Part shown: positions 42,752-51,057 of the stretch, one piece after another
How the letters are laid out: each line of letters opens with the position of its first letter
How positions within the stretch are numbered: the first letter of the stretch is position 1
Origin: SFHK01 sp045538305
GTDB taxonomy: Bacteria; Bacillota; Clostridia; Christensenellales; Aristaeellaceae
Assembly: GCA_045538305.1 (NCBI GenBank)
Contig: JAZSRC010000033.1
Coordinates: 20,612 to 84,611, forward strand
Direction: 5' to 3'
Length of the DNA: 64,000 nt
The notes under the pieces: model-generated
What the model was told of the DNA's origin: nothing
Databases searched by the model: none
Seen by the model: only the letters and a program-made list of their open reading frames with translations
Made by a program: the position numbers and the translations under genes

Positions 42752-43654
42752 CTAAGGTTTGATGTCGTCATTGAAGGCCTGCGTGGTTTCGGTTGCATTC
42801 TTTTTTCGGCTCACGATCTTTGGCAGCTTTTTCTGCGCACTGTTCTCTAAAGCAAAAAGCTCGGACAGCAGCTGTGTAAGCGCTTTTGCGTCGAGATAAC
42901 GGGTAAGCTTGCCGCCCTTTGCCATGGATATAATGCCGGTTTCTTCGGAAACAATCAGAGCGATTGCATCAGTTGTTTCCGTTACGCCAATGGCTGCGCG
43001 GTGGCGCGTTCCCAGCTCCTTGCTGATTGTCGGATCATCTGACAACTGAAGAATGCATGCTGAAGCCAAAATACGGCGGTTTCGAATGATGGTGGCGCCG
43101 TCATGAAGCGGCGTATTGGGTTCAAATATATTTTCGATCAGCGGCGCGGTAATCTCCGCATCGATATGCGTTCCGGTATCCGAAAACTCTCGCAATCCTG
43201 TTTTGCGTTCAATAACAATCAGCGCGCCGATGCGCTTTCTGGACATATTGCTCATGGCCTGAACCAGTCCTGTTACGCATTCGTCAGACGATTTTGCTTC
43301 CCGGCTTGCTGAGGAGGAAGGAGCGATAATGGAACTACGGCCGATTTGCTCCAGTGCGCGGCGAAGCTCCGGCTGAAATACAATGACCAGCACAATGACG
43401 CCGGTGTTTATAAACTGCTGAAGCGCCCAGTTAACCACGTTCAGCTCCAGCATTTTACTCAGCCAGAAAAACACGATAAAAACGCCGATACCCTTAAATA
43501 CACTGCTTGCGCGGGTGCGCAGGAGCAGGCGGATCAGCTGATAAACCAAAAATGCAATAATGGCAATGTCAAGGAAATTGCGCCAGTCCGGCTGTTCAAA
43601 AAGATTGATATATAAAGTGGATATGCTTGTCCAAAATGAATTCAGATAGTTCAA
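42752..43654 (-). CDS. cdaA: Diadenylate cyclase CdaA
   Basis: The product of about 300 residues has three N-terminal membrane segments (residues 20-100) and a DAC domain with the motifs LHDGATII and GTRHRAAIG needed for making c-di-AMP from two ATP. The frame extends to 43711, but GGGGAGG lies 7 bases before a TTG at 43654, giving the start LNYLNSFW-like typical of CdaA. It leads an operon with cdaR, a small membrane protein and a PIG-V-like transferase. c-di-AMP controls potassium and osmolyte balance and cell wall growth. Confidence 0.95.
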   Translation of the reverse strand: MNYLNSFWTSISTLYINLFEQPDWRNFLDIAIIAFLVYQLIRLLLRTRASSVFKGIGVFIVFFWLSKMLELNVVNWALQQFINTGVIVLVIVFQPELRRALEQIGRSSIIAPSSSASREAKSSDECVTGLVQAMSNMSRKRIGALIVIERKTGLREFSDTGTHIDAEITAPLIENIFEPNTPLHDGATIIRNRRILASACILQLSDDPTISKELGTRHRAAIGVTETTDAIALIVSEETGIISMAKGGKLTRYLDAKALTQLLSELFALENSAQKKLPKIVSRKKNATETTQAFNDDIKP

Positions 43655-43812
43655 ACGGACACCTCCCCAAACCATGCCTTCCCCTTTTATTATAATGCAA
43701 AATTGGGTCAAATGGAATCCGTTTTGAAAGATTTTTGTTAGAAATTCCTTTGTGAATTTATGGAGGAAAGCTGATTGGGAATATGCGGGTCAGACTATCA
43801 CGAAACCGAATC

Positions 43813-44310
43813 CTAAAATCTCGACAGTATGATCTCGTTAAACAAAAGAATGTATTCGCTGAAGGACTTTTCTATTTGTTTTGCATCCTGTCCGGTTGCG
43901 TAAGCAAACAACAGCGCGTTTTCCGTGTCCTGTATTTTTTTGGAAAGCGAACGCGATATCGGCGCGACGGATTCGCCATAGGACAAATGGCATGCGTCGT
44001 TCAGCTCCATTGTGGCATAGAGGTACGGCTTGATTTCGGGATACAGCGTAAACTGTATATCAGCCCCCGCATATGTCATGCGTTTGGCGATGTTTGCACA
44101 CGTTTTCATATTTTTAAGAAGCTGCTCGTAATACCCACGCTGCCTCTTTACTTCTATTTCGTGAGCGCGATTCAGATAAGCGAAGCCGGAGGCAAACGAG
44201 AGCATAAAGGATATGATAATCAGGCTCGTAAGCAGCATTTTGAGACAAGTTTTTTCTATGCTTATTCGACGTCCGGTGAAAGGAAGTATACAAAAAACTG
44301 CCGTATCCAT
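43813..44310 (-). CDS. Membrane-anchored protein, unknown function
   Basis: The product of about 165 residues has one hydrophobic segment (LLTSLIIISFMLSFASGFAYL, about residues 26-45; listed here as its ends LLTSLIII and GFAYL) and an extracytosolic helical part of 115 residues. The frame opens earlier with a TTG at 44343 that lacks an RBS; AGAGGA lies before the ATG at 44310. I see no known domain. The helical outer part with one anchor is like many small sporulation or division proteins, but this is weak. Confidence 0.65.
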   Translation of the reverse strand: MDTAVFCILPFTGRRISIEKTCLKMLLTSLIIISFMLSFASGFAYLNRAHEIEVKRQRGYYEQLLKNMKTCANIAKRMTYAGADIQFTLYPEIKPYLYATMELNDACHLSYGESVAPISRSLSKKIQDTENALLFAYATGQDAKQIEKSFSEYILLFNEIILSRF

Positions 44311-44387
44311 AGGTGTCACATCCTCTTGAGTATTATGTGACAAGTATATGTACGGCAGTCATTTATTATGATATGATTTTCAGAATA

Positions 44388-45008
44388 TTATTTATACGGG
44401 AGTATCAGGCATGCAGGCAGATCATCCAGCGCGGTTTCCGGTGAAGGGGCATATTCTGCATTCATTATATTTGCAAATTCCTTTTCATCGGTGATCGGGA
44501 ACTGAATAGCATCTGTTTTGAAATGCATGGGGATGGCAGTTTTCGGTCGGGTCATTTTGATAAGCTCAATGGCCTGTTGGGTTGTGATGGTGTAGGTTCC
44601 GCCGATTGGAATCAATAGCACATCGCATGCGGAAATAAACGCTGCCTGTTCTTCGCTTGGAAGATGTCCAAGGTCGCCAAGATGAACAACGGTTTTGCCG
44701 TCGACAGTGATTTTGAAAAGGAGATTGCTTCCGCGCTTTGCGCCGTTGTCATCGTCATGCCATGACGGGATCGCACTGATCTTTACATCCTCGAACTCGT
44801 ATTCGCCTTCTTCGGATATTGCGTGGGTAAAGGATTCGAGTGCGCCCGTATAATTATGATCAAAGTGTGAATGACTGATTGTAACGACGTCAGCTTTGAT
44901 TCCGGGAAGCGGATAGCCGACTTCGGGGGCAAAGGGATCGGTTACGATTACTTTTCCGCTATCTGTGGTCAGGGTGAATGACGCATGGCCGTTCCAACGG
45001 ATTTTCAT
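44388..45008 (-). CDS. Metallo-beta-lactamase-fold metal-dependent hydrolase (UlaG/YtkL type)
   Basis: The 206-residue product has GHASFTLTTDSGKVIVTDPF, ISHSHFDHNYTGAL (metal motif HxHxDH in the form SHSHFDH), HLGDLGHLPS and AIPMHFKTDA with the last His. It belongs to the UPF0173/UlaG group of MBL hydrolases, whose substrates are mostly unknown. GGAGG precedes the ATG, which overlaps the stop of the preceding small gene. Confidence 0.9.
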   Translation of the reverse strand: MKIRWNGHASFTLTTDSGKVIVTDPFAPEVGYPLPGIKADVVTISHSHFDHNYTGALESFTHAISEEGEYEFEDVKISAIPSWHDDDNGAKRGSNLLFKITVDGKTVVHLGDLGHLPSEEQAAFISACDVLLIPIGGTYTITTQQAIELIKMTRPKTAIPMHFKTDAIQFPITDEKEFANIMNAEYAPSPETALDDLPACLILPYK

Positions 45009-45352
45009 GTGGGGATACCTCCTTCAAGAAGTTTTGTAAGGAAATTGATTTCCGCTGTATTTTTGTTTCTCATGCTGACGGCAAGATTTGTCCTGATTTC
45101 CTTTTCTCTTTCATATCCTTCAAGCTTTAGAATCCGTATACAAACGCCTGTGAGCGATGGGGGGACGTTTTCAAATTTTGGCGTCAGATACAGCAAATCG
45201 TTTTTGATAGTGCAAAGAAAGCGCTGCATGAGAGTGGGAAGATAGCAATCTTCAAAGTTCTCTGATCTTCTCGGCGCGTCTGACACAAAAAGCGCATCCG
45301 AACGGTCAATTTTAATAAAGGTTTTAAGCCCCGAAAGACAAGCCGAGGCCAT
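45005..45352 (-). CDS. Small protein of unknown function
   Basis: The product of about 115 residues from the ATG at 45352, which lies 10 bases after the Nnr stop; a longer frame would reach into that gene. It has a LKTFIKIDRSDALFVSDAPRR start region and a Leu-rich C-terminal helix. The fold is not recognised. It is coupled to the MBL hydrolase gene by an ATGA overlap and probably belongs to the birA-nnr transcript. Confidence 0.65.
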   Translation of the reverse strand: MASACLSGLKTFIKIDRSDALFVSDAPRRSENFEDCYLPTLMQRFLCTIKNDLLYLTPKFENVPPSLTGVCIRILKLEGYEREKEIRTNLAVSMRNKNTAEINFLTKLLEGGIPT

Positions 45353-45362
45353 AAGTCTGTAT

Positions 45363-46862
45363 TCATCCGTTGAAAGCAAGCGAGGACGCCTCCCCGAGAG
45401 CCGCAATCAAATCTGTGGGCAGCATCGAAATGTCGCCATGCTTACCGGCGGCGATCTCTCCGGCAATGCCGTGTATTTCGCTGGCCATAAGAAGCGCTGT
45501 CAGAGGCTTTACACCAAGCGCAAGGAGCGCGCCTGTTATGCCCGTGAGCGCATCGCCGCTTCCGCCCTTGGCCATGCCGCTTGTACCGGATGCGGAAATA
45601 AATGTACCATCATCGCCGGATATCACGGAAGAAGATCCCTTGAGGAGAACCTGACAGTGGAAAGCAGAAAGCGCGTTTGTCAATGAGATTGCATCGGCAT
45701 AATCGCCGTTTATCAGCCGTTTTGCTTCGCCCGGATGCGGGGTAATCGCATGGTGGGGTCTCAAGAGAGAAAGAAGATCGGGGTTGGCTGAAATAATATT
45801 CAGCGCATCCGCGTCAAAAACGGCCGGCAAACTGCACTTCAGGATGCTTTCAATGACAGAAGGCGCGCATTTCCGGGAAAGGCCCGGACCGATGGCAACG
45901 GCAGTTTTTCCGCTGAGCGCATGAAGCAGCGTATCAAGCGAGTCTTTGGAAATGGCGCCGTCAGCTTCCGCAAGCGGTATACACATGGCGCAAGGGCAGA
46001 GCGTCTGCAGAATCGGAACAATCGATTCGGGACAGGCAATGGAAACCAGACCGCAGCCGCTTCTTAAAGCAGCGCTTGCCGCCAAAGCGGCGGTGCCCGC
46101 CATTCCAAAGGAACCGGCTACTAATAAAAGATGTCCGAAATTGTTTTTATGCGCAGTGCGCCTGCGCCGGGGGTACCAATCTTTAATAAAGCTGCTTTCA
46201 GCCAGTTCGATGATATTGTCTTCAAAAAAAGACGAAGAGATTCCGATATCGCGCACAACCGTTTTACCGCATACATCCATGCCGCTTCCAAGCAGGTGCC
46301 CGAGCTTGAGCGCCTGAAAGCAGACGGTCAAATCGGAATTGACGCATTCGTTATAAACATTTCCTGTATCTGCGCAAAGCCCGGAGGGAATGTCGCAGCT
46401 AACAACGAGCGCACCCATATCTCTGTCTGCATTCATGCGACGAACGATGGAAAGCGCAGCGTCGTCAAGCGGACGAGTGACGCCAATTCCGAAAACAGCG
46501 TCAACCCATGCGTCGGGAACAGGGAGGGTATCGATTTTCGAAACATCTGTTAGGGCGAATACGCATTCCTTCGCGCGTTCACAATTTGTAATCGCGTCCG
46601 CAGTTTTCGGAGGATACACGCTGACAACAATGGCGCGTCCGCCTCTTTTGGCAAACAGCCTTGCCGCCGCATAACCGTCGCCTCCGTTTCCGCCGCTGCC
46701 GCAGGCAAATACGCAGGTTTTGCCTACGTCGCCCAGCAAGGCGATCAACTCATCCACCAGCGCATGTGCAGCGCGTTCCATAACGGAAAGAGAGCTGACG
46801 CCAGTGGCAAAAAGTGCGTTTTCGGCATTTTTCATTTGCAATGCGGATACAACCGGCTTCAT
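45363..46862 (-). CDS. nnr: Bifunctional NAD(P)HX epimerase / ADP-dependent dehydratase
   Basis: The 499-residue product repairs hydrated NAD(P)H. The N-terminal YjeF domain (residues 1-210) has ACGSGGNGGDGYAAARLF, and the C-terminal ribokinase-like domain (about 230-499) has VAGSFGMAGTAALAA, a PHPGEAKRL block and the GSGDALTGITGALLALG ATP-site motif. AAGGAG precedes the ATG. It follows birA by 17 bases. Confidence 0.95.
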   Translation of the reverse strand: MKPVVSALQMKNAENALFATGVSSLSVMERAAHALVDELIALLGDVGKTCVFACGSGGNGGDGYAAARLFAKRGGRAIVVSVYPPKTADAITNCERAKECVFALTDVSKIDTLPVPDAWVDAVFGIGVTRPLDDAALSIVRRMNADRDMGALVVSCDIPSGLCADTGNVYNECVNSDLTVCFQALKLGHLLGSGMDVCGKTVVRDIGISSSFFEDNIIELAESSFIKDWYPRRRRTAHKNNFGHLLLVAGSFGMAGTAALAASAALRSGCGLVSIACPESIVPILQTLCPCAMCIPLAEADGAISKDSLDTLLHALSGKTAVAIGPGLSRKCAPSVIESILKCSLPAVFDADALNIISANPDLLSLLRPHHAITPHPGEAKRLINGDYADAISLTNALSAFHCQVLLKGSSSVISGDDGTFISASGTSGMAKGGSGDALTGITGALLALGVKPLTALLMASEIHGIAGEIAAGKHGDISMLPTDLIAALGEASSLAFNG

Positions 46863-46879
46863 ATATCTACTCCTTTACA

Positions 46880-47659
46880 TCATGTATAGCCCAGTATGCC
46901 ACGAACGGATACATCTCCATAGGCGATTTCGACATCGCCTTCCTCCGTCTCGATAATAAGCGCGCCGTTATCCTGAAACCGCACGGCGCTGCCCTCGACT
47001 TCAAATGAAGGCAGATGTGCCTTTACACGCTGTCCGATGGTGGCGGAAATGGGTTCGATTTGCTGTAATATGGGCTGTAATCCATCGGACAACCAGATAT
47101 TATACCAATGATCAAAGCATGAAAGAAATTCGGAAAGAAGGCGTATAGAGTCAATACGAACGCCGGTTTCGCTTTCAACCGACGCGGCCCAAGGGAGCTC
47201 GGGCGGAAACTGACTGCCCAGAAGATTTACACCGACGCCGACGACGGCCCATTCAAGAAATGCATTGTGGGAAGACATTTCGCACATGATTCCGGAAAGC
47301 TTTTTTCCGTTGATCGTAAGATCGTTTGGCCATTTGATGAGCGCGGGTACATCATGCGTTCGAAGGGTTAGTGCTAAGGAAAGCGCGGAAACGAATACGA
47401 GGTCGGATGCCCGGTATGCCTCAACAGTGCCTTCAGGAGGGCGAATCAGACAGGAAAACCATGCGCCTTGCCCTCTGTTTGAAAGCCATTTGCGGTCCAT
47501 CCGCCCGCGTCCGTTTGTTTGCTCATCTGCAATGATTACGGTTCCGTGACCTTCCCCGCATTTCGCCAGCTGCTTAAGCTGCGTATTCGTGGAATCGGTT
47601 ACCTGAAAGTGGATAACCTTGTGTCCGCCAAGCGATATACTTTCAAAGGCTTTTTCCAT
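46880..47659 (-). CDS. birA: Biotin-[acetyl-CoA-carboxylase] ligase without DNA-binding domain
   Basis: The product of about 259 residues attaches biotin to carboxyl carrier proteins. It has TDSTNTQLKQLA, the GRGRMDRKW biotinyl-AMP loop, ALIKWPNDLTINGKKLSG and a C-terminal SH3-like part. The N-terminal HTH of the repressor-type BirA is missing, so it should be a pure ligase. The start at 47659 has AGGTGG upstream; a longer frame to 47734 lacks an RBS. Confidence 0.93.
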   Translation of the reverse strand: MEKAFESISLGGHKVIHFQVTDSTNTQLKQLAKCGEGHGTVIIADEQTNGRGRMDRKWLSNRGQGAWFSCLIRPPEGTVEAYRASDLVFVSALSLALTLRTHDVPALIKWPNDLTINGKKLSGIMCEMSSHNAFLEWAVVGVGVNLLGSQFPPELPWAASVESETGVRIDSIRLLSEFLSCFDHWYNIWLSDGLQPILQQIEPISATIGQRVKAHLPSFEVEGSAVRFQDNGALIIETEEGDVEIAYGDVSVRGILGYT

Positions 47660-47752
47660 ATATGCCACCTCATGAAAGATTATAGCATACGCAATACGAA
47701 AACGCAATTTTTGAAAGCCTGGAATCATATGCATAATCGATGCATTTTTCTC

Positions 47753-47782
47753 TTGACAACCGCTGTGATGGAAAGGTATAAT
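47753..47782 (+). promoter_or_regulatory. Promoter of the tRNA-Leu gene
   Basis: Perfect TTGACA (47753-47758) and perfect TATAAT (47777-47782) with an 18-base spacer, 11 bases before the tRNA. Confidence 0.85.
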
Positions 47783-47793
47783 GTTGCCGTTTC

Positions 47794-47875
47794 GCGGGTA
47801 TGGCGGAATTGGCAGACGCGAAGGATTTAGGTTCCTTTACCGCAAGGCGTGCAGGTTCAAGTCCTGTTACCCGCA
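47794..47875 (+). tRNA. tRNA-Leu (anticodon UAG)
   Basis: GCGGGTA (47794-47800) pairs with TACCCGC (47868-47874), discriminator A at 47875. The anticodon stem AAGGA/TCCTT encloses TTTAGGT with TAG at 47828-47830. A class II variable arm (ACCGCAAGGCGT) and a T arm (GCAGG-TTCAAGT-CCTGT) follow. CCA is not encoded. Confidence 0.97.
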
Positions 47876-47883
47876 TAAAAAAC

Positions 47884-47928
47884 ATTCCGGTACGGTATTC
47901 TTATGAGAAGTCCGTACCGGAATTTTTG
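47884..47928. terminator. Bidirectional terminator after tRNA-Leu and after the flavin operon
   Basis: ATTCCGGTACGG (47884-47895) and CCGTACCGGAAT (47912-47923) form a perfect 12-bp stem. T-runs follow on both strands. Confidence 0.9.
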
Positions 47929-47972
47929 TTTGCAAGAGAAACGCCTTCTGTGTATAAAACGATTACAAAGGG

Positions 47973-48407
47973 CTAAAGAATCATCCCGCTAAAGACTTGA
48001 GACGCCAGGAAAATACCGACGGCGACTGCGAATACGGCTGCGCGAGCTTTGGGGCCGGTTTTCAGGCGGTGTACGGCGGAAGAGAAAAGGAAAGTGACTG
48101 CCGTGAATACGGCGCAGCCGACAACGCCATATCTCCAGAAATCGTGAACGCATGCAAACCCAGCCATAAGCGGTAAAACAGCGAAGGTAACAAAACTGAA
48201 GATAACGATAAACACGTAGGACCTACGGCTGCCCGGAGCGATCAGGTGATCGAGAAGAAGCGCGACGAGGCTTATAAGAACAATTAAGGGAATGTTGATC
48301 GCCGGGAGGATAATAGCGGGCAAAAAAACTTCAAGAAGCATCATGCAAAGAAGCAAAACAAATACAACTATGGCAAGAAGTGTATTCAGCATAAATCTGT
48401 TTTTCAT
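47973..48407 (-). CDS. Four-to-five-helix membrane protein of the flavin electron-transfer operon
   Basis: The 144-residue product is hydrophobic with segments near residues 8-28, 30-52, 62-82, 92-110 and 120-142. No Cys pairs, no haem motif and no RnfA/E signature are seen. I do not recognise a family. It is the last gene of the operon, 2 bases after the RnfG-like gene, so it probably belongs to the same membrane complex. Confidence 0.75.
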   Translation of the reverse strand: MKNRFMLNTLLAIVVFVLLLCMMLLEVFLPAIILPAINIPLIVLISLVALLLDHLIAPGSRRSYVFIVIFSFVTFAVLPLMAGFACVHDFWRYGVVGCAVFTAVTFLFSSAVHRLKTGPKARAAVFAVAVGIFLASQVFSGMIL

Positions 48408-48409
48408 CT

Positions 48410-49006
48410 CTAACCTCCCCAGGAAGTTGCGGCAGTGGATACGCTGCTGCCGGTTACAAAAGCTACGGCGGAATTAACGCTTCTGACAATGGCCTTTGAG
48501 GTAACGGTTGCGCCTGTCAGCGCGTCGATTTCCTTGCCGCCAGAGGTCTCGGCTACGGAGGTTGCGCCGGATACGGCGCTGACGCCGGTGGGAGATTGGG
48601 CAATCGCAACATCGCCGGTGGTGTAAATCAGCTGTGAAAGAAATTCAACGTTCGTAAGCGCCTCTGCGCCGAGACCGGGGGTTTCTTCCATATTTCGGAT
48701 TTGAAGACCGGTAACGGCTCCGTCACTCGATACGCCGATGAGCATGTCGATGTCGCCTGCATAGCCGCGCGCGCGCGTTCCGATGACAAACCCGGTTTCT
48801 CCTCGGTATACGAACTGAATGCAAGCATCCTCGCTTACAAATGATTCGCTAACAAACTCTGTGCTGCCGGGTAATAGTTCCCTCAGTTTTCCGGTAAGCT
48901 CCGCCTGTTGATTGCTGATGCGGGTATCATAAAGAACATTGTAAACGCAAAGGAGAATGGCTGCCGATAAAACAATGGCGACAACGGGCATCCAGATCTT
49001 ACGCAT
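48410..49006 (-). CDS. rnfG: RnfG-like FMN-binding electron transport subunit
   Basis: The product of 198 residues has one N-terminal membrane anchor (residues 6-26) and an outer FMN_bind domain. Its flavinylation site is DALTGAT (161-167), where Thr167 should carry FMN through a phosphoester bond. A second SGAT (146-149) lacks the leading Asp. The start at 49006 has AAGGAG upstream and overlaps the end of rnfD by 8 bases; an in-frame ATG-less extension upstream is ignored. ApbE, which makes this bond, is encoded in the same operon. Confidence 0.92.
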   Translation of the reverse strand: MRKIWMPVVAIVLSAAILLCVYNVLYDTRISNQQAELTGKLRELLPGSTEFVSESFVSEDACIQFVYRGETGFVIGTRARGYAGDIDMLIGVSSDGAVTGLQIRNMEETPGLGAEALTNVEFLSQLIYTTGDVAIAQSPTGVSAVSGATSVAETSGGKEIDALTGATVTSKAIVRSVNSAVAFVTGSSVSTAATSWGG

Positions 49007-49949
49007 TCTGCTTCTCTCCTTTCGTTTTTCCGTAACGCCTGGGCGCGGTATAGCGGTCAATCGTCCATACTAGAAGATTCATGAGCAGTATGGCATAGGT
49101 TACGCCTTCGGGATACAGGCCATAATATCGGAATACTACTGTAAGAACGCCGCAGCCTGCGCCGAATATGATCTGTCCCAATCCGGTAACGGGGGAAGTG
49201 GCGTAGTCCGTAGCCATAAAGATCGCGCCAAGCATGACTCCGCCGCTTAAAAGGCTGTACAGCATCCACGCAATGGGCGCATCCGTTTTTGGAAAAACAA
49301 GCGTAATCAGGGCGACGGATGCAAGGTAGGCAAGGGGGATTCGCGGAGAGATCACTTTTTTGATCACCAGATATACGCCGCCGGCAATCAGTGCCAAAGC
49401 GGAGATTTCCCCGATGCAGCCGGGGCAGTTTCCAAGGAACATATCCAAAATGCTTTCCTCCGGAAGAGAAGGCATGACCATGTGATGCAGCGGGGTTGCG
49501 CCGGTTACTCCGTCAACGCCAAGGGCGGGAAAACGAGTTAATGCTTTTGGAAACAGAAGCATCAGAAATGCGCGCCCCATCAGTGCGGGATTGAAAACGT
49601 TTTGCCCGAGTCCGCCGGACAGGAGCTTTGGAAAAATGATGGCGAACGCGCTTCCGACGGCAGGTATCCAGTAGGGAACAGACGAAGGCAGCGTCATGGC
49701 AAGCAGCATGCCTGTGACGAGCGCAGAACTGTCCATAACGGTATTGGGCTTTCGGAAAACGAGCTGAAATAAAACCTCGGCAACTACTGCCGACATCATC
49801 GATATGGCGACGATATACAGACATCGAATGCCAAGCACCGTACATCCCGCGAACAGCGCGGGCACCAGCGCCAGCATAACATCCTGCATCAGCCTGCTGG
49901 TTCGGAAGTCTCCGCGGATGTGCGGAGAGGAAGCCTGTGTCAGTTTCAT
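48999..49949 (-). CDS. rnfD: RnfD/NqrB-like FMN-binding membrane subunit
   Basis: The 316-residue product has about ten membrane segments and RnfD/NqrB signatures: GLGQNVFNPALMGRAFL (residues 113-129) and DGVTGATP, where Thr152 is the expected covalent FMN site. C-terminal PVTGLGQIIFGAGCGVL also fits. In Rnf and Nqr complexes this subunit carries electrons through the membrane. Here the other membrane subunits RnfA and RnfE and the soluble RnfB and RnfC are not nearby. Confidence 0.93.
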   Translation of the reverse strand: MKLTQASSPHIRGDFRTSRLMQDVMLALVPALFAGCTVLGIRCLYIVAISMMSAVVAEVLFQLVFRKPNTVMDSSALVTGMLLAMTLPSSVPYWIPAVGSAFAIIFPKLLSGGLGQNVFNPALMGRAFLMLLFPKALTRFPALGVDGVTGATPLHHMVMPSLPEESILDMFLGNCPGCIGEISALALIAGGVYLVIKKVISPRIPLAYLASVALITLVFPKTDAPIAWMLYSLLSGGVMLGAIFMATDYATSPVTGLGQIIFGAGCGVLTVVFRYYGLYPEGVTYAILLMNLLVWTIDRYTAPRRYGKTKGEKQNA

Positions 49950-50023
49950 TTACTGTATCTGCCTTTCTGCTTTACAAAAGGATGAGATTCTTGGGGATGA
50001 TTCGTAAAACCAGGTAAGCGACG

Positions 50024-51046
50024 CTATGTTCTGAGCATGCTCTTGAAGCCCTTTGAGAAATACTCATTTCCGTCCAAGTCCACCCAGAAGGCCTCGGCTC
50101 CGCATGCATCCAAAAGCTTCGTTCCTTCATCAAGGGGCATCAGGAACAGCGCCGTGGAAAGCGCGTCTGCGAGCGCAGAATCAGGGCAAACAATGGTGAC
50201 GGAGCGCCAGTATTCGGATGGCATCAGCGTTTGGGGGTCGATGATGTGGTGATATGTTTTCCCGTTTACGGAATACATCCGCTGATAATCTCCGCTTGTT
50301 ACCACAGCACCGGAATTCAGATAGATGGTGTGAAGGTTTCGGTCCGACTGATGCGGATCCTGTATGCCAATCACCCAGGGGACATCTTTCTCCTTTGGGC
50401 CGGTTGCATATACGTTTCCGCCCACGCTGATCAATAATCCTTCCGGCGCTTGTTGCGCAACTTTCTGCACCGCCCATCCTTTTCCGATGGCGCCCACATC
50501 AAGCTGCATATGCGGATCGGTGATAAAAACGGTCGAAGCAATTTCGTCCACAATCAGGGAATCAAAGCTTGTATGAGCGGAAGCCTCCTGAAGCGCGGCA
50601 AATTCGGGAAGATATGCATTTTGGGGATCGCAGAAGCCATTGTTTCTTGCATCGTGCCAAAGTGAAAGCACGCTGCCCATCGCTGCATTGACCTTTCCGT
50701 CCGTAAGACTGTAATACCGGCGACAGTCATTCAGAAACGAAATGATTTCGCCATCTACCAAAACGGGGGATATGCCTGCAGAATCATTGACGGTTTTCAG
50801 ATTATTGATTCCGTCATAGCTGTTGTATATATCAAACAGTCTGTGATAAACCAATAATTCGTCGTGAATCTTCTGGGAAATGCCTTTAAAGGATTCTTCG
50901 CTTTCTGCGCGGCCGATAATCGTCGTCACTGTGTCAAACAGCGTTAAAAATGTAGCGGTATATTGTTTGTCAGGCTGCGTCGCAACGTTTGTACAACCGG
51001 ACAGCAGAATACATATTGATAGAAGTATCGGCAGAATTCGTTTCAT
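50024..51046 (-). CDS. apbE: FAD:protein FMN transferase ApbE, lipoprotein
   Basis: The 340-residue product has a lipoprotein signal (ILLSGC, Cys17) and the ApbE fold: YNSYDGINNLKTVND region, QLDVGAIGKGWAVQKV, YATGPKEKD, HHIIDPQTLMPSE and DSALADALSTALF with metal-binding Asp residues. It moves FMN from FAD to Thr/Ser of DxxTGAT-type sites outside the membrane. Its likely clients are the RnfD, RnfG and lipoprotein neighbours. No clear GGAGG is present before the ATG; 11 bases separate it from the lipoprotein gene. Confidence 0.95.
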   Translation of the reverse strand: MKRILPILLSICILLSGCTNVATQPDKQYTATFLTLFDTVTTIIGRAESEESFKGISQKIHDELLVYHRLFDIYNSYDGINNLKTVNDSAGISPVLVDGEIISFLNDCRRYYSLTDGKVNAAMGSVLSLWHDARNNGFCDPQNAYLPEFAALQEASAHTSFDSLIVDEIASTVFITDPHMQLDVGAIGKGWAVQKVAQQAPEGLLISVGGNVYATGPKEKDVPWVIGIQDPHQSDRNLHTIYLNSGAVVTSGDYQRMYSVNGKTYHHIIDPQTLMPSEYWRSVTIVCPDSALADALSTALFLMPLDEGTKLLDACGAEAFWVDLDGNEYFSKGFKSMLRT

Positions 51047-51057
51047 AATGGAAAGGA

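Noticed and set aside
43783..44340. Plus-strand frame of 185 codons opposite the small anchored protein gene
   Set aside because: The minus-strand product has a clean membrane anchor and RBS; the plus-strand product looks random.
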